A DNA stretch of 12,499 bases from Phycisphaerae bacterium (lineage in GTDB: Bacteria > Planctomycetota > Phycisphaerae > Tepidisphaerales > Tepidisphaeraceae). The translations under genes and the position numbers were made by a program. The DNA lies in the NCBI GenBank assembly GCA_014380825.1, contig JACMJD010000162.1, positions 1-12,499 of the forward strand, given 5' to 3'. The notes under the pieces are model-generated. The model had not been told where the DNA came from. It did not search any database and was given only the letters and a program-made list of their open reading frames with translations. Shown piece by piece: positions 1 to 7,153 of the stretch (position 1 is its first letter; every line of letters begins with the position of its first letter).

Positions 1-289
1 GCGAGTCGGCGGCGGGCATCCGCATCATGCTGCGCCGCCAGCGAATCTCGGCTGCCGCGCACTTGACGGAAAAGACGGTCGCTGCGACCAGGACCACCCC
101 GGCGATCACCCACCCGCCGAAGAACGGACGATTGATATGAATCAAACCGGTCAATCCGCCCGCCGCAAACAGCGCATCGCCGATCCACTTCGAAGGCTTC
201 AGCCACCGAGGCGGCGGCGTAGGCGCGGCGTAGCTTAGCGTATCAGCACGTGGCGGTTCAGACGAGTGTTGGTCTTGCTCATTCACCAC
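1..289 (-). CDS. Small membrane protein of unknown function (3' end beyond the left edge)
   Basis: An open minus-strand frame runs from a GTG at 289-287 to the window edge, giving 96 codons without a stop. An in-frame TGA at 298-296 means the start must be at GTG 289 or GTG 286; there is no in-frame ATG until near residue 88, and no strong Shine-Dalgarno sequence is visible. The N-terminal ~34 residues are polar and proline-rich (TPPPRW around residues 24-29). A hydrophobic stretch at about 36-52 and a clearer membrane segment at about 59-77 (GGWVIAGVVLVAATVFSV) follow, then a basic stretch (RWRR, 83-86). The good third-position GC and the membrane pattern support a real gene. No family is recognised. 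It lies downstream of the PEP-CTERM gene, separated by a terminator, so it is probably transcribed separately. Confidence 0.5.
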   Translation of the reverse strand, partial: MVNEQDQHSSEPPRADTLSYAAPTPPPRWLKPSKWIGDALFAAGGLTGLIHINRPFFGGWVIAGVVLVAATVFSVKCAAAEIRWRRSMMRMPAADS

Positions 290-315
290 ACTTGATCAAC
301 TGGGCACGCTGAAAG

Positions 316-351
316 AAAAGCTCCAAAGACGAATTCGTCTTTGGAGCTTTT
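316..351 (-). terminator. Perfect 36-nt palindrome, intrinsic terminator
   Basis: The 18-nt arms (316-333 and 334-351) are exact reverse complements, centred on GAATTC. The arm begins AAAAGCTCC, so either strand ends in GGAGCTTTT. On the minus strand the stem is followed by more T-rich sequence (CTTTC), which fits a rho-independent terminator. It sits 57 bases after the stop codon of the PEP-CTERM gene and just before the next minus-strand gene, so it should end the first transcript. Its symmetry would let it work in both directions. Confidence 0.75.
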
Positions 352-407
352 GTTCTTATCCGCTTGATATTTTTTGTGATTGGTCTTTGGTGAGTGGGAG
401 CTTCGCT

Positions 408-1349
408 TTAGCGCCGTCGTCGGGCGAGCAGCGAGGAGATCGCCATCACTCCAATCGTGGCCAGGCCGGTCGGTTCCGGCACGCCCGCCAGCGGGTTGGT
501 GCTGACCACGTCCCACGCCGCGTCCTGAATCTGCGCGGCCACGAGCGGGTCGCTGATGACGCTGCTGTTGTACGGCAGGCCGACCGGGCTCTCTTTGAAC
601 ATCGTCGCGTAGAACGTCATGCTCAGCATGTACGAGCCGACTTCGTTCAGGTGAATGTTGTCGGAATAGAACTCATTGATGCTGGAGTAGCCGGGGACTT
701 GGCCATTCTTCATGCGCTGGTTCAGTTCGTACATCACGTCGCCGGCGGGGACGAGGAGGATCGATTTGGGAAGTTCCGAGAAATCCTGGCGGAGCACGTT
801 CGTCAGGTCTTCGTAGTAGTCGCGGGTGCGAATCGTTTCATCGTCTCCACCGGTGTACTGGGCATTCCAGGCGGCGTCGAAATCCAACGTGCCGTCGGTC
901 GCCTTCTGCGGCCATTGTTCGTAGAGGTAGAACTGGGCGTTGGGACTGTTGATCTGGGCCATGTTGATGAAGTTGGCCATGTTGGTGCGATCACCGTTGG
1001 CGCCGTTCATCGGTCGTCCGAAGGGCTGAAGCGAGATTGCGTCCCACTGATAATTCGCAAATGCGGTCAGATAGCCGTTGTACGGGGTCTGGGTCGCCGA
1101 AACATCCGCCGGATTCTGCCACATGTATTCCAGCGACGCGCCCCAGCGCAGGTTCTTTCCGTAGTTCAACGTGTTGCCCCGAGCGGCAGCATAGTTTTTC
1201 AGCGCGGGCTCGTTGACCAATTCCGTCAGGCTGTTGCCGACGAAATACGTGCGCAGCGTTGTTCGCGCGCCGAATGATTCGCTCGAGGCCACAACGGTGA
1301 CGAGGAGCAGCGGCAGAACGAGACGTGTAAACGCGTGGCGACTGTTCAT
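408..1349 (-). CDS. Secreted SGNH-hydrolase-like protein with PEP-CTERM sorting signal
   Basis: The 313-residue protein has an N-terminal signal peptide (hydrophobic core 10-21, likely cleavage after SFGA at 28). Residues 36-42 (FVGNSLT) match SGNH/GDSL block I, with candidate nucleophile Ser40. Residues 230-233 (DNIH) followed by a Gly match block V, with candidate catalytic Asp230 and His233. Blocks II and III are not clear, so an esterase or acyl-hydrolase activity is likely but its substrate is unknown. The last 24 residues (290-313) are a textbook PEP-CTERM signal: VPEP, a hydrophobic helix, then RRRR, which directs processing by an exosortase (not in this window) and surface or matrix delivery. 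The ATG at 1349 follows an AGGGA Shine-Dalgarno sequence (complement of 1358-1362). A perfect-palindrome terminator lies downstream. Confidence 0.88.
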   Translation of the reverse strand: MNSRHAFTRLVLPLLLVTVVASSESFGARTTLRTYFVGNSLTELVNEPALKNYAAARGNTLNYGKNLRWGASLEYMWQNPADVSATQTPYNGYLTAFANYQWDAISLQPFGRPMNGANGDRTNMANFINMAQINSPNAQFYLYEQWPQKATDGTLDFDAAWNAQYTGGDDETIRTRDYYEDLTNVLRQDFSELPKSILLVPAGDVMYELNQRMKNGQVPGYSSINEFYSDNIHLNEVGSYMLSMTFYATMFKESPVGLPYNSSVISDPLVAAQIQDAAWDVVSTNPLAGVPEPTGLATIGVMAISSLLARRRR

Positions 1350-1387
1350 GGCATTTTTCCCTGGACCAACAGAACGTATTCCCCGCA

Positions 1388-1406
1388 GAGTTCATTCGCA
1401 GAACTC
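1388..1406. promoter_or_regulatory. Small dyad in the PEP-CTERM gene leader
   Basis: GAGTTC (1388-1393) and GAACTC (1401-1406) form a 6-bp inverted repeat around a 7-nt spacer. The dyad also overlaps a near-tandem 13-mer: GCAGAGTTCATTC is followed directly by GCAGAACTCATTC, with two differences. It sits about 40 bases upstream of the PEP-CTERM gene start. It could be an operator or a small 5'UTR hairpin. The remainder of the gap 1350-1587 shows no gene, clear terminator or convincing promoter. Confidence 0.2.
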
Positions 1407-1587
1407 ATTCGACGAACGAGAACCTACGAGGCAAACAGTAGCGGGCGAGGATACCGGACGCAAGACTGAAGTGCCTAGGCGCAAAAGATGCTTTGCGTGT
1501 GAAATTGGCGTAAATCAGGCTAACGCAAGGCGAACGCAGCCTTGAATCCGTATCGGCTCGTTCCCCACGTTTCCCAACCGGTAATTT

Positions 1588-2583
1588 TTAGGGCCGATCG
1601 CGCGAGGCAAGCCGCTGCGGGCGCGCGCTCGTGATCACGAACACGCCATTTCGCGGCGACAGCAGGCTGAACAGCGGAAGAGGCTTTTGCGGGCCCACTT
1701 GGGCGACGACAAAGTGCTCGCCGTCGTAGACAATTTTATACGGTTGCAGCGGGACGAACGCCTCGGCATCGAACAGCGGAATCGGCCCGTTTTCCAGCTC
1801 GGCCCACGTCGGCAGCCACAAGCCCTGGGCGGCGGCGAGTTGAAATTCCACGTAGCCGTTGTGTCGACGCGCGGGGCCGTCGTTGGATGGCAGGTTGAAG
1901 TGGTAATAGACGCGGCGGACGCCGCGCGCCATTTCCAGCTCTTCGGAAAGCGGATCATCCGGCAACGGCTGGGCCGAATCGACCAGGCCGGCTTTCATCA
2001 GGATCGTTACAACCGTCAACGCCGCGTGGTTGAGCTCGCCAAACGCCTCGCGATATCGGCCGAGCCGCTGCTCGTTGCGGCGGTCGGTATCGATCAGCAA
2101 CTGCCGAAACTGCTCGACCGACAGCGACTGAAGCGCCGCCTGTTCCTCGGCCAATTCCCGCACGTCGGATGGACGGATCTCTCGCCGCCGCAGCGCCTGC
2201 CGGGCGAGGACGATGTCCTTGTCGTAGCTTTTGACCAGCTCGATCTTGCGCGACAGGACCAGATCGCGCGGATACAGGTCAAATGCGATCTGTTCCAGCG
2301 CCGCCTGAAGCGGACGGTTGGGATTAGCCTGCATAGCCACGGGCTTCGGCCCGTTGGTCTTATCTTCCGGATTCTCCGCGCGCTGTTGCTGACGATCGCG
2401 CAGCCGATCCATCGCGGCGTCGATCTGTGATTGCTCGATCGCCGCGGGCTTAGTTGCCGGGGGATTGCTCGTTGGTATGGAGGTGGCGCCGGGAGTGCCC
2501 GCTCGAGCAGCGGATAATCCGCTGAAGCAGGCCGCCGACAGTGTCGCACTGAGCATGAACGGCAAACGCCATCGACTGAACAT
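1588..2583 (-). CDS. Secreted protein of unknown function
   Basis: I do not recognise this family. The ATG at 2583 gives a 331-residue protein starting MFSRWRLPFMLSA, with a typical signal peptide ending near GLSAARA (about residue 28). An in-frame start 22 codons upstream (2649) would put a charged, Cys-containing segment before the signal peptide, so I prefer 2583; GAGGAG lies 12 nt upstream of it. After the signal come a Ser/Thr/Pro-rich linker (about 29-48) and a long, highly charged, probably helical middle (about 55-200; rich in Q, R, E and D, coiled-coil-like). The C-terminal third is beta-rich, with many aromatic residues and WLPTWAELENG near the centre. There is no haem, lipobox or PEP-CTERM motif. 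It lies about 160 bases after the cytochrome gene but is separated from it by a terminator, so it has its own transcript. No strong terminator was found after it. Confidence 0.72.
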   Translation of the reverse strand: MFSRWRLPFMLSATLSAACFSGLSAARAGTPGATSIPTSNPPATKPAAIEQSQIDAAMDRLRDRQQQRAENPEDKTNGPKPVAMQANPNRPLQAALEQIAFDLYPRDLVLSRKIELVKSYDKDIVLARQALRRREIRPSDVRELAEEQAALQSLSVEQFRQLLIDTDRRNEQRLGRYREAFGELNHAALTVVTILMKAGLVDSAQPLPDDPLSEELEMARGVRRVYYHFNLPSNDGPARRHNGYVEFQLAAAQGLWLPTWAELENGPIPLFDAEAFVPLQPYKIVYDGEHFVVAQVGPQKPLPLFSLLSPRNGVFVITSARPQRLASRDRP

Positions 2584-2682
2584 AACTATGGCCTGCTCCT
2601 CTTCGGACTTTCGACGCCGCAGGCAGTCTACAGGACAGGCGCTCTGCAATGAAAGATGAAATTATCGGCGACAGGGCGAAAG

Positions 2683-2711
2683 AAAAATAGCCGGCTTAAG
2701 TGAGCCGGCTA
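2683..2711 (-). terminator. Rho-independent terminator of the cytochrome gene
   Basis: TAGCCGGCT (2688-2696) and AGCCGGCTA (2703-2711) form a perfect 9-bp GC-rich stem around a 6-nt loop. Read on the minus strand, the stem is followed at once by five T (complement of 2683-2687). It starts 37 bases after the stop codon of the cytochrome gene. This is a classic intrinsic terminator, unlike the long repeats found after other genes here. Confidence 0.85.
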
Positions 2712-2747
2712 CCAGTTCGCGCGTCGGAAAAACCGGACAATCGAGGC

Positions 2748-4034
2748 TTACTTAGGCAACTTGGATTTCACGTCATCGAGGTCTTTGGCAAACTGGGCGG
2801 GATCGATCGACTTTGCGCCCGGCGGCGCGAACAGTTTGCCGATCGACTCGTTCACGGCATCCGCGGTCGCAAGCTTCTCATTGCGGGCTATTGCGTTGAA
2901 CAGCGAGTAGACCGCGAACGTCTGCTGACGAGCGCCGTGTATGCCGGCGTCGGCGTAGAGGGTGGACGTCGCCACCGCCTGCAATGTCGCGGCCGCCGCC
3001 TTGCGGTCGGGGTTGTAGGTTTCGCACGAAGGCAGCATGCTCGTCGCCGCGGCTGCACCCGCTTTGGCGGCGGCGGCATCTTTGCCCTTGGCGGCGATCA
3101 GCGTCTTCACTGCCGAATCGATTCCCGAGACATCGCCCTTCAATCCGCCTGCTTGCGAGGCGAGCTGCACCATCGTCCAGTGCGCCACCACCTGCTGATA
3201 CGCGTCGGTCACCAGATCATCCGATGCCTTGGAAGTGTTGCGGGCTTCAAGCTGGAGCAACGCATCGCGCACCGAAGCGACCTGACCGGTCGCCCAGAGT
3301 TTCACCGGGAAATAGCCGGCCGGATCGGTCATCCAGTGTTTGTTCTCCAGCTCATCCTGATAGTACTGAAGCTCAAACACCGGCTGCGGGTGGCCGGCGG
3401 TCACGAGGTCGGCATCGATCGCCAGGTGGCATCCGACGCAAAGCTCGGCCCGCGCTGTCACGACGCGCGTGTCATAGATGCCGACGTTCTTCAGCAGATC
3501 TTCGTGCTTGGAATATTTTTTCCGCTGCTCGGCCGTCCACTCTTTCTTCTCGTGCGGCCCGCGCCATTTCTCGCTGGGGCCATGGCACGCCGCGCACGTA
3601 TTTCCCTCGGCGAGCGAGAACTTTTCGCCGTGCAGGTTGGCGGGCGCGGGCAGGGAGTGGCAGACCAGACAGCGGTTGTCCTTGGTCACGTCCGCGATCT
3701 TCAGGTTCGCGCCGATCTTCGCGATGTCCGGATACGCATCAGGCGTGTACTTGTCGAGCTTCGGCTTGGTCAGCGATTTGAACGCATACGCGTGCGCGTC
3801 CTTCTCCAGCCAGACGTTGTACTCGCTGGCGATCTTGGTCGGCGGCGAAGTTGTATCGCCGCCACCATGGCATTTGGCCGCGTTGCATGTGGTCGCGCCG
3901 TCAAACTTCATGCCCAGCCCGACTAAACGCGCCGCCGGATTGCTGATCGACTGTGCAAACGACGAGGACGCCGAGAGCAGTGCGACCAGGATCGAAATCG
4001 TAGAAATGCGACGCGCGAAGTGCGGCTGTGTCAT
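2748..4034 (-). CDS. Secreted multihaem cytochrome c (cytochrome c554-like)
   Basis: The 428-residue protein has a signal peptide cleaved near SSSFA (27). Three canonical haem c sites are visible: CLVCH (122-126), CAACH (147-151) and CVGCH (199-203). A fourth, non-canonical site is CNAAKCH (50-56), a CX4CH spacing. Nearby histidines at 81, 135, 161 and 215 could be distal ligands for bis-His haems. This arrangement in the N-terminal half resembles tetrahaem c554-type proteins, which carry electrons in the periplasm. The C-terminal half (about 230-428) has no haem motif; it is Ala/Lys-rich, helical and of unknown role. The gene has ATG 4034 with GGGAAGG just upstream, a clean terminator downstream, and a perfect TTGACA box in its leader. 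It looks monocistronic, with no oxidoreductase partner in the window, so donor and acceptor are unknown. Confidence 0.88.
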   Translation of the reverse strand: MTQPHFARRISTISILVALLSASSSFAQSISNPAARLVGLGMKFDGATTCNAAKCHGGGDTTSPPTKIASEYNVWLEKDAHAYAFKSLTKPKLDKYTPDAYPDIAKIGANLKIADVTKDNRCLVCHSLPAPANLHGEKFSLAEGNTCAACHGPSEKWRGPHEKKEWTAEQRKKYSKHEDLLKNVGIYDTRVVTARAELCVGCHLAIDADLVTAGHPQPVFELQYYQDELENKHWMTDPAGYFPVKLWATGQVASVRDALLQLEARNTSKASDDLVTDAYQQVVAHWTMVQLASQAGGLKGDVSGIDSAVKTLIAAKGKDAAAAKAGAAAATSMLPSCETYNPDRKAAAATLQAVATSTLYADAGIHGARQQTFAVYSLFNAIARNEKLATADAVNESIGKLFAPPGAKSIDPAQFAKDLDDVKSKLPK

Positions 4035-4060
4035 AACCTTCCCGGGTTGAGACGGGATGA

Positions 4061-4089
4061 AGTTGAAATCAACCTGCGTGGTTTGTCAA
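4061..4089 (-). promoter_or_regulatory. Possible sigma-70 promoter of the cytochrome gene
   Basis: On the minus strand a perfect -35 box TTGACA (complement of 4084-4089) is followed after 17 nt by TCAACT (complement of 4061-4066), a poor -10 match (3 of 6). It lies about 27-55 bases upstream of the cytochrome start codon and just outside the inverted repeat at 4102-4185. The -35 box and its position are suggestive; the weak -10 keeps confidence low. Confidence 0.25.
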
Positions 4090-4101
4090 CGAAAGAATAT
4101 G

Positions 4102-4185
4102 AACCACCAAGGCACCAAGAACACCAAGAATTCAAATACAGAGTTTTGGTTTTGTCTTCTTGGTATTCTTGGTGCCTTGGTGGTT
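4102..4185. repeat. Inverted repeat A (CACCAAG-type) after the tolC-like gene
   Basis: The 29-nt arms 4102-4130 and 4157-4185 match at 28 of 29 positions around a 26-nt AT-rich centre. Each arm is itself a run of near-repeats of CACCAAG at 8-9-nt spacing. It begins 9 bases after the TolC-like stop codon and ends before the cytochrome promoter region. The arms lack a terminal T-run, so this is not a typical intrinsic terminator, although a transcript hairpin could still protect or end the efflux mRNA. Read through as protein it gives peptides such as GTKNTKN and FLVFLVPWW. From memory, similar peptides recur in many unrelated environmental genomes; I know no formal family name. Confidence 0.85.
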
Positions 4186-4194
4186 GAACTGAAC

Positions 4195-5835
4195 TTATCT
4201 CGGCGGCGGAGGGGTCGCTTGCCAGTCGACGTGGGAGGCGCCGAGCAGCGTGCCCGTGGCGAAAGCAATGTCGATCTGGGCGATCTGGTGTTCGGTGAGC
4301 GCGGCGATCTCATCCGATCGCGCATTGGCTAATCGTGTCTGTGCATCAAGCACATCGGTGCTCGTTCGCAGGCCCTGATCGAACTGGCGCTGTTCGACTT
4401 CGACCACGCGGGCCGCCAGCACCACTCGTTTTCTGGCGGCGAGATATCGCTGCCAGTTCGCTTCGAGCTGATCGACCGCGTTATAGACTTCCTGTTTGAT
4501 CGCCAGCGTTCGCTGTTCCTTCGACGCCAGTTGCTGCATGCGCTGAGCGAGCGCGGCGCGCAGACGAGACCGCGCCGCTTCGTTGCCGATCGGGACCTCG
4601 ACGGTCAGGCCGACACGATGGTCCTGGAAGTTCGCATCGCGCACCATCGTCAGCGAATCGTCGAAGCTCGCGCCCAGGCCGTTGATGCCGTACGTGTATT
4701 GCAGCGTGACCAGCGGCAGGATGTCATTCCGCGCGAACGCGACATTCGCGGTTTGCTCGGCGATCAGCAGTTCCTGTTCGAGCAGCTCCATCCGGCCGGC
4801 CATCGCTTGTTGAACCAGCCGTCCGGCGTTCAGCTCGTACGCAACCGCGCGCGGTTCCGTCGCCGGGACGAGGATCGTCAGCGAATCGATCGCGATGTCA
4901 GGTTCGTTCAGCACGCGCTTCAGCTCGCGCTCGCGATCGCGAACGTTGTTCTCGGCGATGATGATCGCTTCGAGCTTGTCCGCCACGCCGGATTCGGCGC
5001 GGACGACGTCGACTTCCGCGACGACTCCGGCATCCGCCTGCCGTCGGGCGCGATTGAGCTGCGAGTTGGCCAGATCGTATTCCTGTTTGCGCACCGCGAG
5101 CACTTGGCGCGCCGCGTACAAGCGCCAGTACGCGCGATCGGCGATCGCGAGCACGCGGATCACTTCAAGCTTCGTGCGCGCTTCGGATTCCTGATATCGA
5201 TAAAACGCCACGCGAATGCCAAGCGCGTTCGCGTCGGTCCCAAATCCGCGCAGCAGCGGCTGGGTCAGCGAAATCAGCACGTCCGAACTCTTGGCCGGGT
5301 TCAGCGTGCTGAACTGGTTGTTCGTCTCGAATCGATCGAACGGCATTTGAAACTGCAGCGACCCGCCGGTGTGCAGTGGGATCGTCACGCCGGGCGTGAT
5401 GTTTACGTCCTTTGTCTGCGCGCCGGTGAGCTGCGAAGCGGTTGGCTGATCGGTGTTGGTGTAATTGACGTTCGTCGTGAAGAGCGATTCGAATCTCGCC
5501 TGCTCCACGCCGAGCTGCTGGCGAGCGATCGTCGGATCGATCAGCGTGACTTTCAATTCCAGGTTATTCCGCAGCGCCAGTTGGCGAACCTCTTCGATCG
5601 TGATGGGGACTGAGATCGACTGCGTTGTCGCGCTGGGCCGAGTCGACGGCTCGGTGCTCGCCTGCGTGGTGGCGGATTCGGAAATGTCGAACGGCTGGAT
5701 CGTGTGCAGCTTTTCCCTCGCGACGACGCGCTCGCCGGTGCCACCGGCGCCGAAATCGGATTGACAACCGCAGAGGAATGCAGAATGCAGAATGCAGAAT
5801 GCAGAATAGAGAAAAAAGCCGCCGCGTTTATTCAT
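4195..5835 (-). CDS. TolC-family outer-membrane efflux lipoprotein
   Basis: This is the outer-membrane channel of the efflux operon, in which a trimer would join the periplasmic adaptor. From ATG 5835 the product has 546 residues: a charged n-region (MNKR), a hydrophobic core, and a lipobox LCGC with lipidated Cys24. A low-complexity Ser/Thr/Pro linker (about 45-75) follows, then two outer-membrane efflux (OEP) repeats: one beginning near VRQLALRNNLELKV, and a second with long coiled-coil helices running to about 540. Its length suits the TolC family. An in-frame ATG at 5856, 7 bases after the permease stop, is possible. I prefer 5835 because it gives a proper signal peptide and has AAGG 4 nt upstream. 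Oddly, the start region and signal-peptide core are encoded by inverted repeat B. Confidence 0.87.
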   Translation of the reverse strand: MNKRGGFFLYSAFCILHSAFLCGCQSDFGAGGTGERVVAREKLHTIQPFDISESATTQASTEPSTRPSATTQSISVPITIEEVRQLALRNNLELKVTLIDPTIARQQLGVEQARFESLFTTNVNYTNTDQPTASQLTGAQTKDVNITPGVTIPLHTGGSLQFQMPFDRFETNNQFSTLNPAKSSDVLISLTQPLLRGFGTDANALGIRVAFYRYQESEARTKLEVIRVLAIADRAYWRLYAARQVLAVRKQEYDLANSQLNRARRQADAGVVAEVDVVRAESGVADKLEAIIIAENNVRDRERELKRVLNEPDIAIDSLTILVPATEPRAVAYELNAGRLVQQAMAGRMELLEQELLIAEQTANVAFARNDILPLVTLQYTYGINGLGASFDDSLTMVRDANFQDHRVGLTVEVPIGNEAARSRLRAALAQRMQQLASKEQRTLAIKQEVYNAVDQLEANWQRYLAARKRVVLAARVVEVEQRQFDQGLRTSTDVLDAQTRLANARSDEIAALTEHQIAQIDIAFATGTLLGASHVDWQATPPPPR

Positions 5836-5864
5836 TCTGCCTTCTGCCTTCTGCATTCTGCATT
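5777..5864. repeat. Inverted repeat B (heptamer GAATGCA) overlapping two genes
   Basis: The arms 5777-5807 and 5834-5864 match at 29 of 31 positions around a 26-nt centre. The left arm is four copies of the heptamer GAATGCA plus a partial copy; the right arm, read on the other strand, holds two GAATGCA-type and two GAAGGCA-type units. The outer edge touches the permease stop codon (5866-5864). The inner parts encode the N-terminus of the TolC-like lipoprotein. Because three heptamers make 21 nt, the repeat encodes a seven-residue hydrophobic peptide (SAFCILH) again and again. Similar read-through peptides (SAFCIL...) recur, from memory, in many unrelated bacterial genomes. Confidence 0.9.
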
Positions 5865-7138
5865 TACTCGTGGCGCAAAGCGTCGATCGGATCGAGTCGC
5901 GCGGCTTTGATGGCCGGGAACATGCCGAAGACCAGGCCGACGACGGCGCTGAAGCCGAAGGAGAGCGCGATTGCCCAGGCGGGGACGAACGCCTTCTCGA
6001 GCTGCGCGCCGGGAATCGCGGCGATGCCCTTGGTCAAGCCTTCGCCGATCACCACGCCGATCAATCCGCCCACCAGGCACAGCATCACCGCTTCAACCAG
6101 AAACTGAAGCATGATGGCGGCCGGTCGCGCGCCGACGGCTTTGCGCAGGCCGATCTCGCGCGTGCGCTCGCTGACGCTCACGAGCATGATGTTCATGATT
6201 CCAACACCACCGACGAGCAATGAGATGCCCACGATGCCGGTGGCGACTGCCGTGATTCCGTACGCAACCGATTTGAACTGCTCGATGAACTTGCCGACGA
6301 ACTCGACCCGGAATGTGTCTTCAGCTCCGGGCGCGATCTTCCGTTGCTTACGCAGGTAAAACGTCGCCTCCGCCTGCGCTTCTTCAGAAACTTCCGGCGA
6401 GCGACTGGCCGCGACGACGTACATCATCGGCGGGATCGCGCGGCCGCTCTGCGACCGCCAAGCGGTGTTGAACGGAACGAATACTTCCGAATCGCTCACG
6501 CCGTCGCGGAACATGCTGGATTCGGTGCGCGTCTCCATCACGCCGACGATCAGGTATCGCCGGCCGTTGATCATCACGAAATCGCCCGCGCAGTCGCGTT
6601 CCAGGCCAAGCTTGTCGCGCAGCTTTTCGTTGATCAGGCAAACCGGCCGCGCCTGCTGGTTGTCGATCAATGAGAACGGCCGCCCGAGCTGCACCGAGCG
6701 ATTTTCAATCTCATGCCACGCCGGCTCGATGCCCGCGATGTTGACCTGCTCGACCGTGCGATCGCCATGCGTGACGTTCGCGTTCACGCTGGTCAGCCGC
6801 GTGAACGATTTGAGGCTCGGGCTGTGTTCCAGCAGCCCATCAAACAACGGCGGCCGAAACCGAATGATCGCCGGGCTGGCGTTGCGCATCGGCCCGCGGT
6901 CGGGCCGGCTGGGGAAGATGAAAACTTTGTTCGTGCCGAACGTTTCGAATTCGGAGAGCACGTTCGTCTTCAACCCGGTGAGGGCCGCGATGACGGTGGT
7001 GACCGAAGCGACGCCGATCACGATCCCGATCGTGGTGAGCATCGAGCGCATCTTGCTGGCGCGGATCTGCGCGAGAGCCAAGATCAGGCTCTGGTAGAGC
7101 AGGACGGGGAAGAGGATGAGATTGCGGACGAAGTTCAT
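5864..7138 (-). CDS. MacB-type ABC transporter permease
   Basis: This is the inner-membrane permease half of a MacB-like exporter; it couples the neighbouring ATPase to the adaptor and TolC-like channel. It has 424 residues. A membrane segment at about 34-54 is preceded by LAQIRASKMRSMLT, the usual MacB entry helix. A large periplasmic MacB-type domain (about 60-285) follows, then the FtsX-type domain with three membrane segments at about 290-318, 338-368 and 384-406. Signature residues include VSERTREIGLRKAVGAR (from about 321) and AARLDPIDALRHE at the C-terminus. MacB of Escherichia coli is a single fused protein; here the ATPase is a separate upstream gene, as in many bacteria. The ATG at 7138 follows GGAGGGGAG at 6-nt spacing, and that Shine-Dalgarno sequence belongs to repeat C. 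The stop codon touches repeat B. Confidence 0.92.
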   Translation of the reverse strand: MNFVRNLILFPVLLYQSLILALAQIRASKMRSMLTTIGIVIGVASVTTVIAALTGLKTNVLSEFETFGTNKVFIFPSRPDRGPMRNASPAIIRFRPPLFDGLLEHSPSLKSFTRLTSVNANVTHGDRTVEQVNIAGIEPAWHEIENRSVQLGRPFSLIDNQQARPVCLINEKLRDKLGLERDCAGDFVMINGRRYLIVGVMETRTESSMFRDGVSDSEVFVPFNTAWRSQSGRAIPPMMYVVAASRSPEVSEEAQAEATFYLRKQRKIAPGAEDTFRVEFVGKFIEQFKSVAYGITAVATGIVGISLLVGGVGIMNIMLVSVSERTREIGLRKAVGARPAAIMLQFLVEAVMLCLVGGLIGVVIGEGLTKGIAAIPGAQLEKAFVPAWAIALSFGFSAVVGLVFGMFPAIKAARLDPIDALRHE

Positions 7139-7144
7139 GTCTTA

Positions 7145-7153
7145 CTCCCCTCC
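7145..7153 (-). promoter_or_regulatory. Permease ribosome binding site inside a repeat arm
   Basis: The complement of 7145-7153 reads GGAGGGGAG, 6 nt before the permease ATG (7138-7136). It is the outermost part of the left arm of repeat C. The outermost part of the other arm (7267-7275) is its exact 9-nt partner, so in mRNA CTCCCCTCC just after the ATPase stop could pair with and mask this ribosome binding site. Confidence 0.7.

Noticed and set aside
387..1277. Plus-strand open frame of 296 codons opposite the PEP-CTERM gene
   Set aside because: Antisense shadow; it has no ribosome site or domain, and the minus-strand product has clear sorting signals.
2700..3926. Long plus-strand open frame (408 codons) opposite the cytochrome gene
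   Set aside because: It is the mirror of the cytochrome frame in high-GC DNA. The minus strand carries a signal peptide, haem motifs, a ribosome site and a terminator; the plus frame has no recognisable domain and is Arg/His-rich as antisense frames are.
4531..5613. Plus-strand open frame of 360 codons opposite the TolC-like gene
   Set aside because: Antisense shadow; the minus-strand product is a clear TolC-family protein.
5776..5807. Possible CRISPR array in the heptamer tract
   Set aside because: The units are only 7 nt, contiguous and without spacers, and the array is inverted nearby. No cas gene is present.
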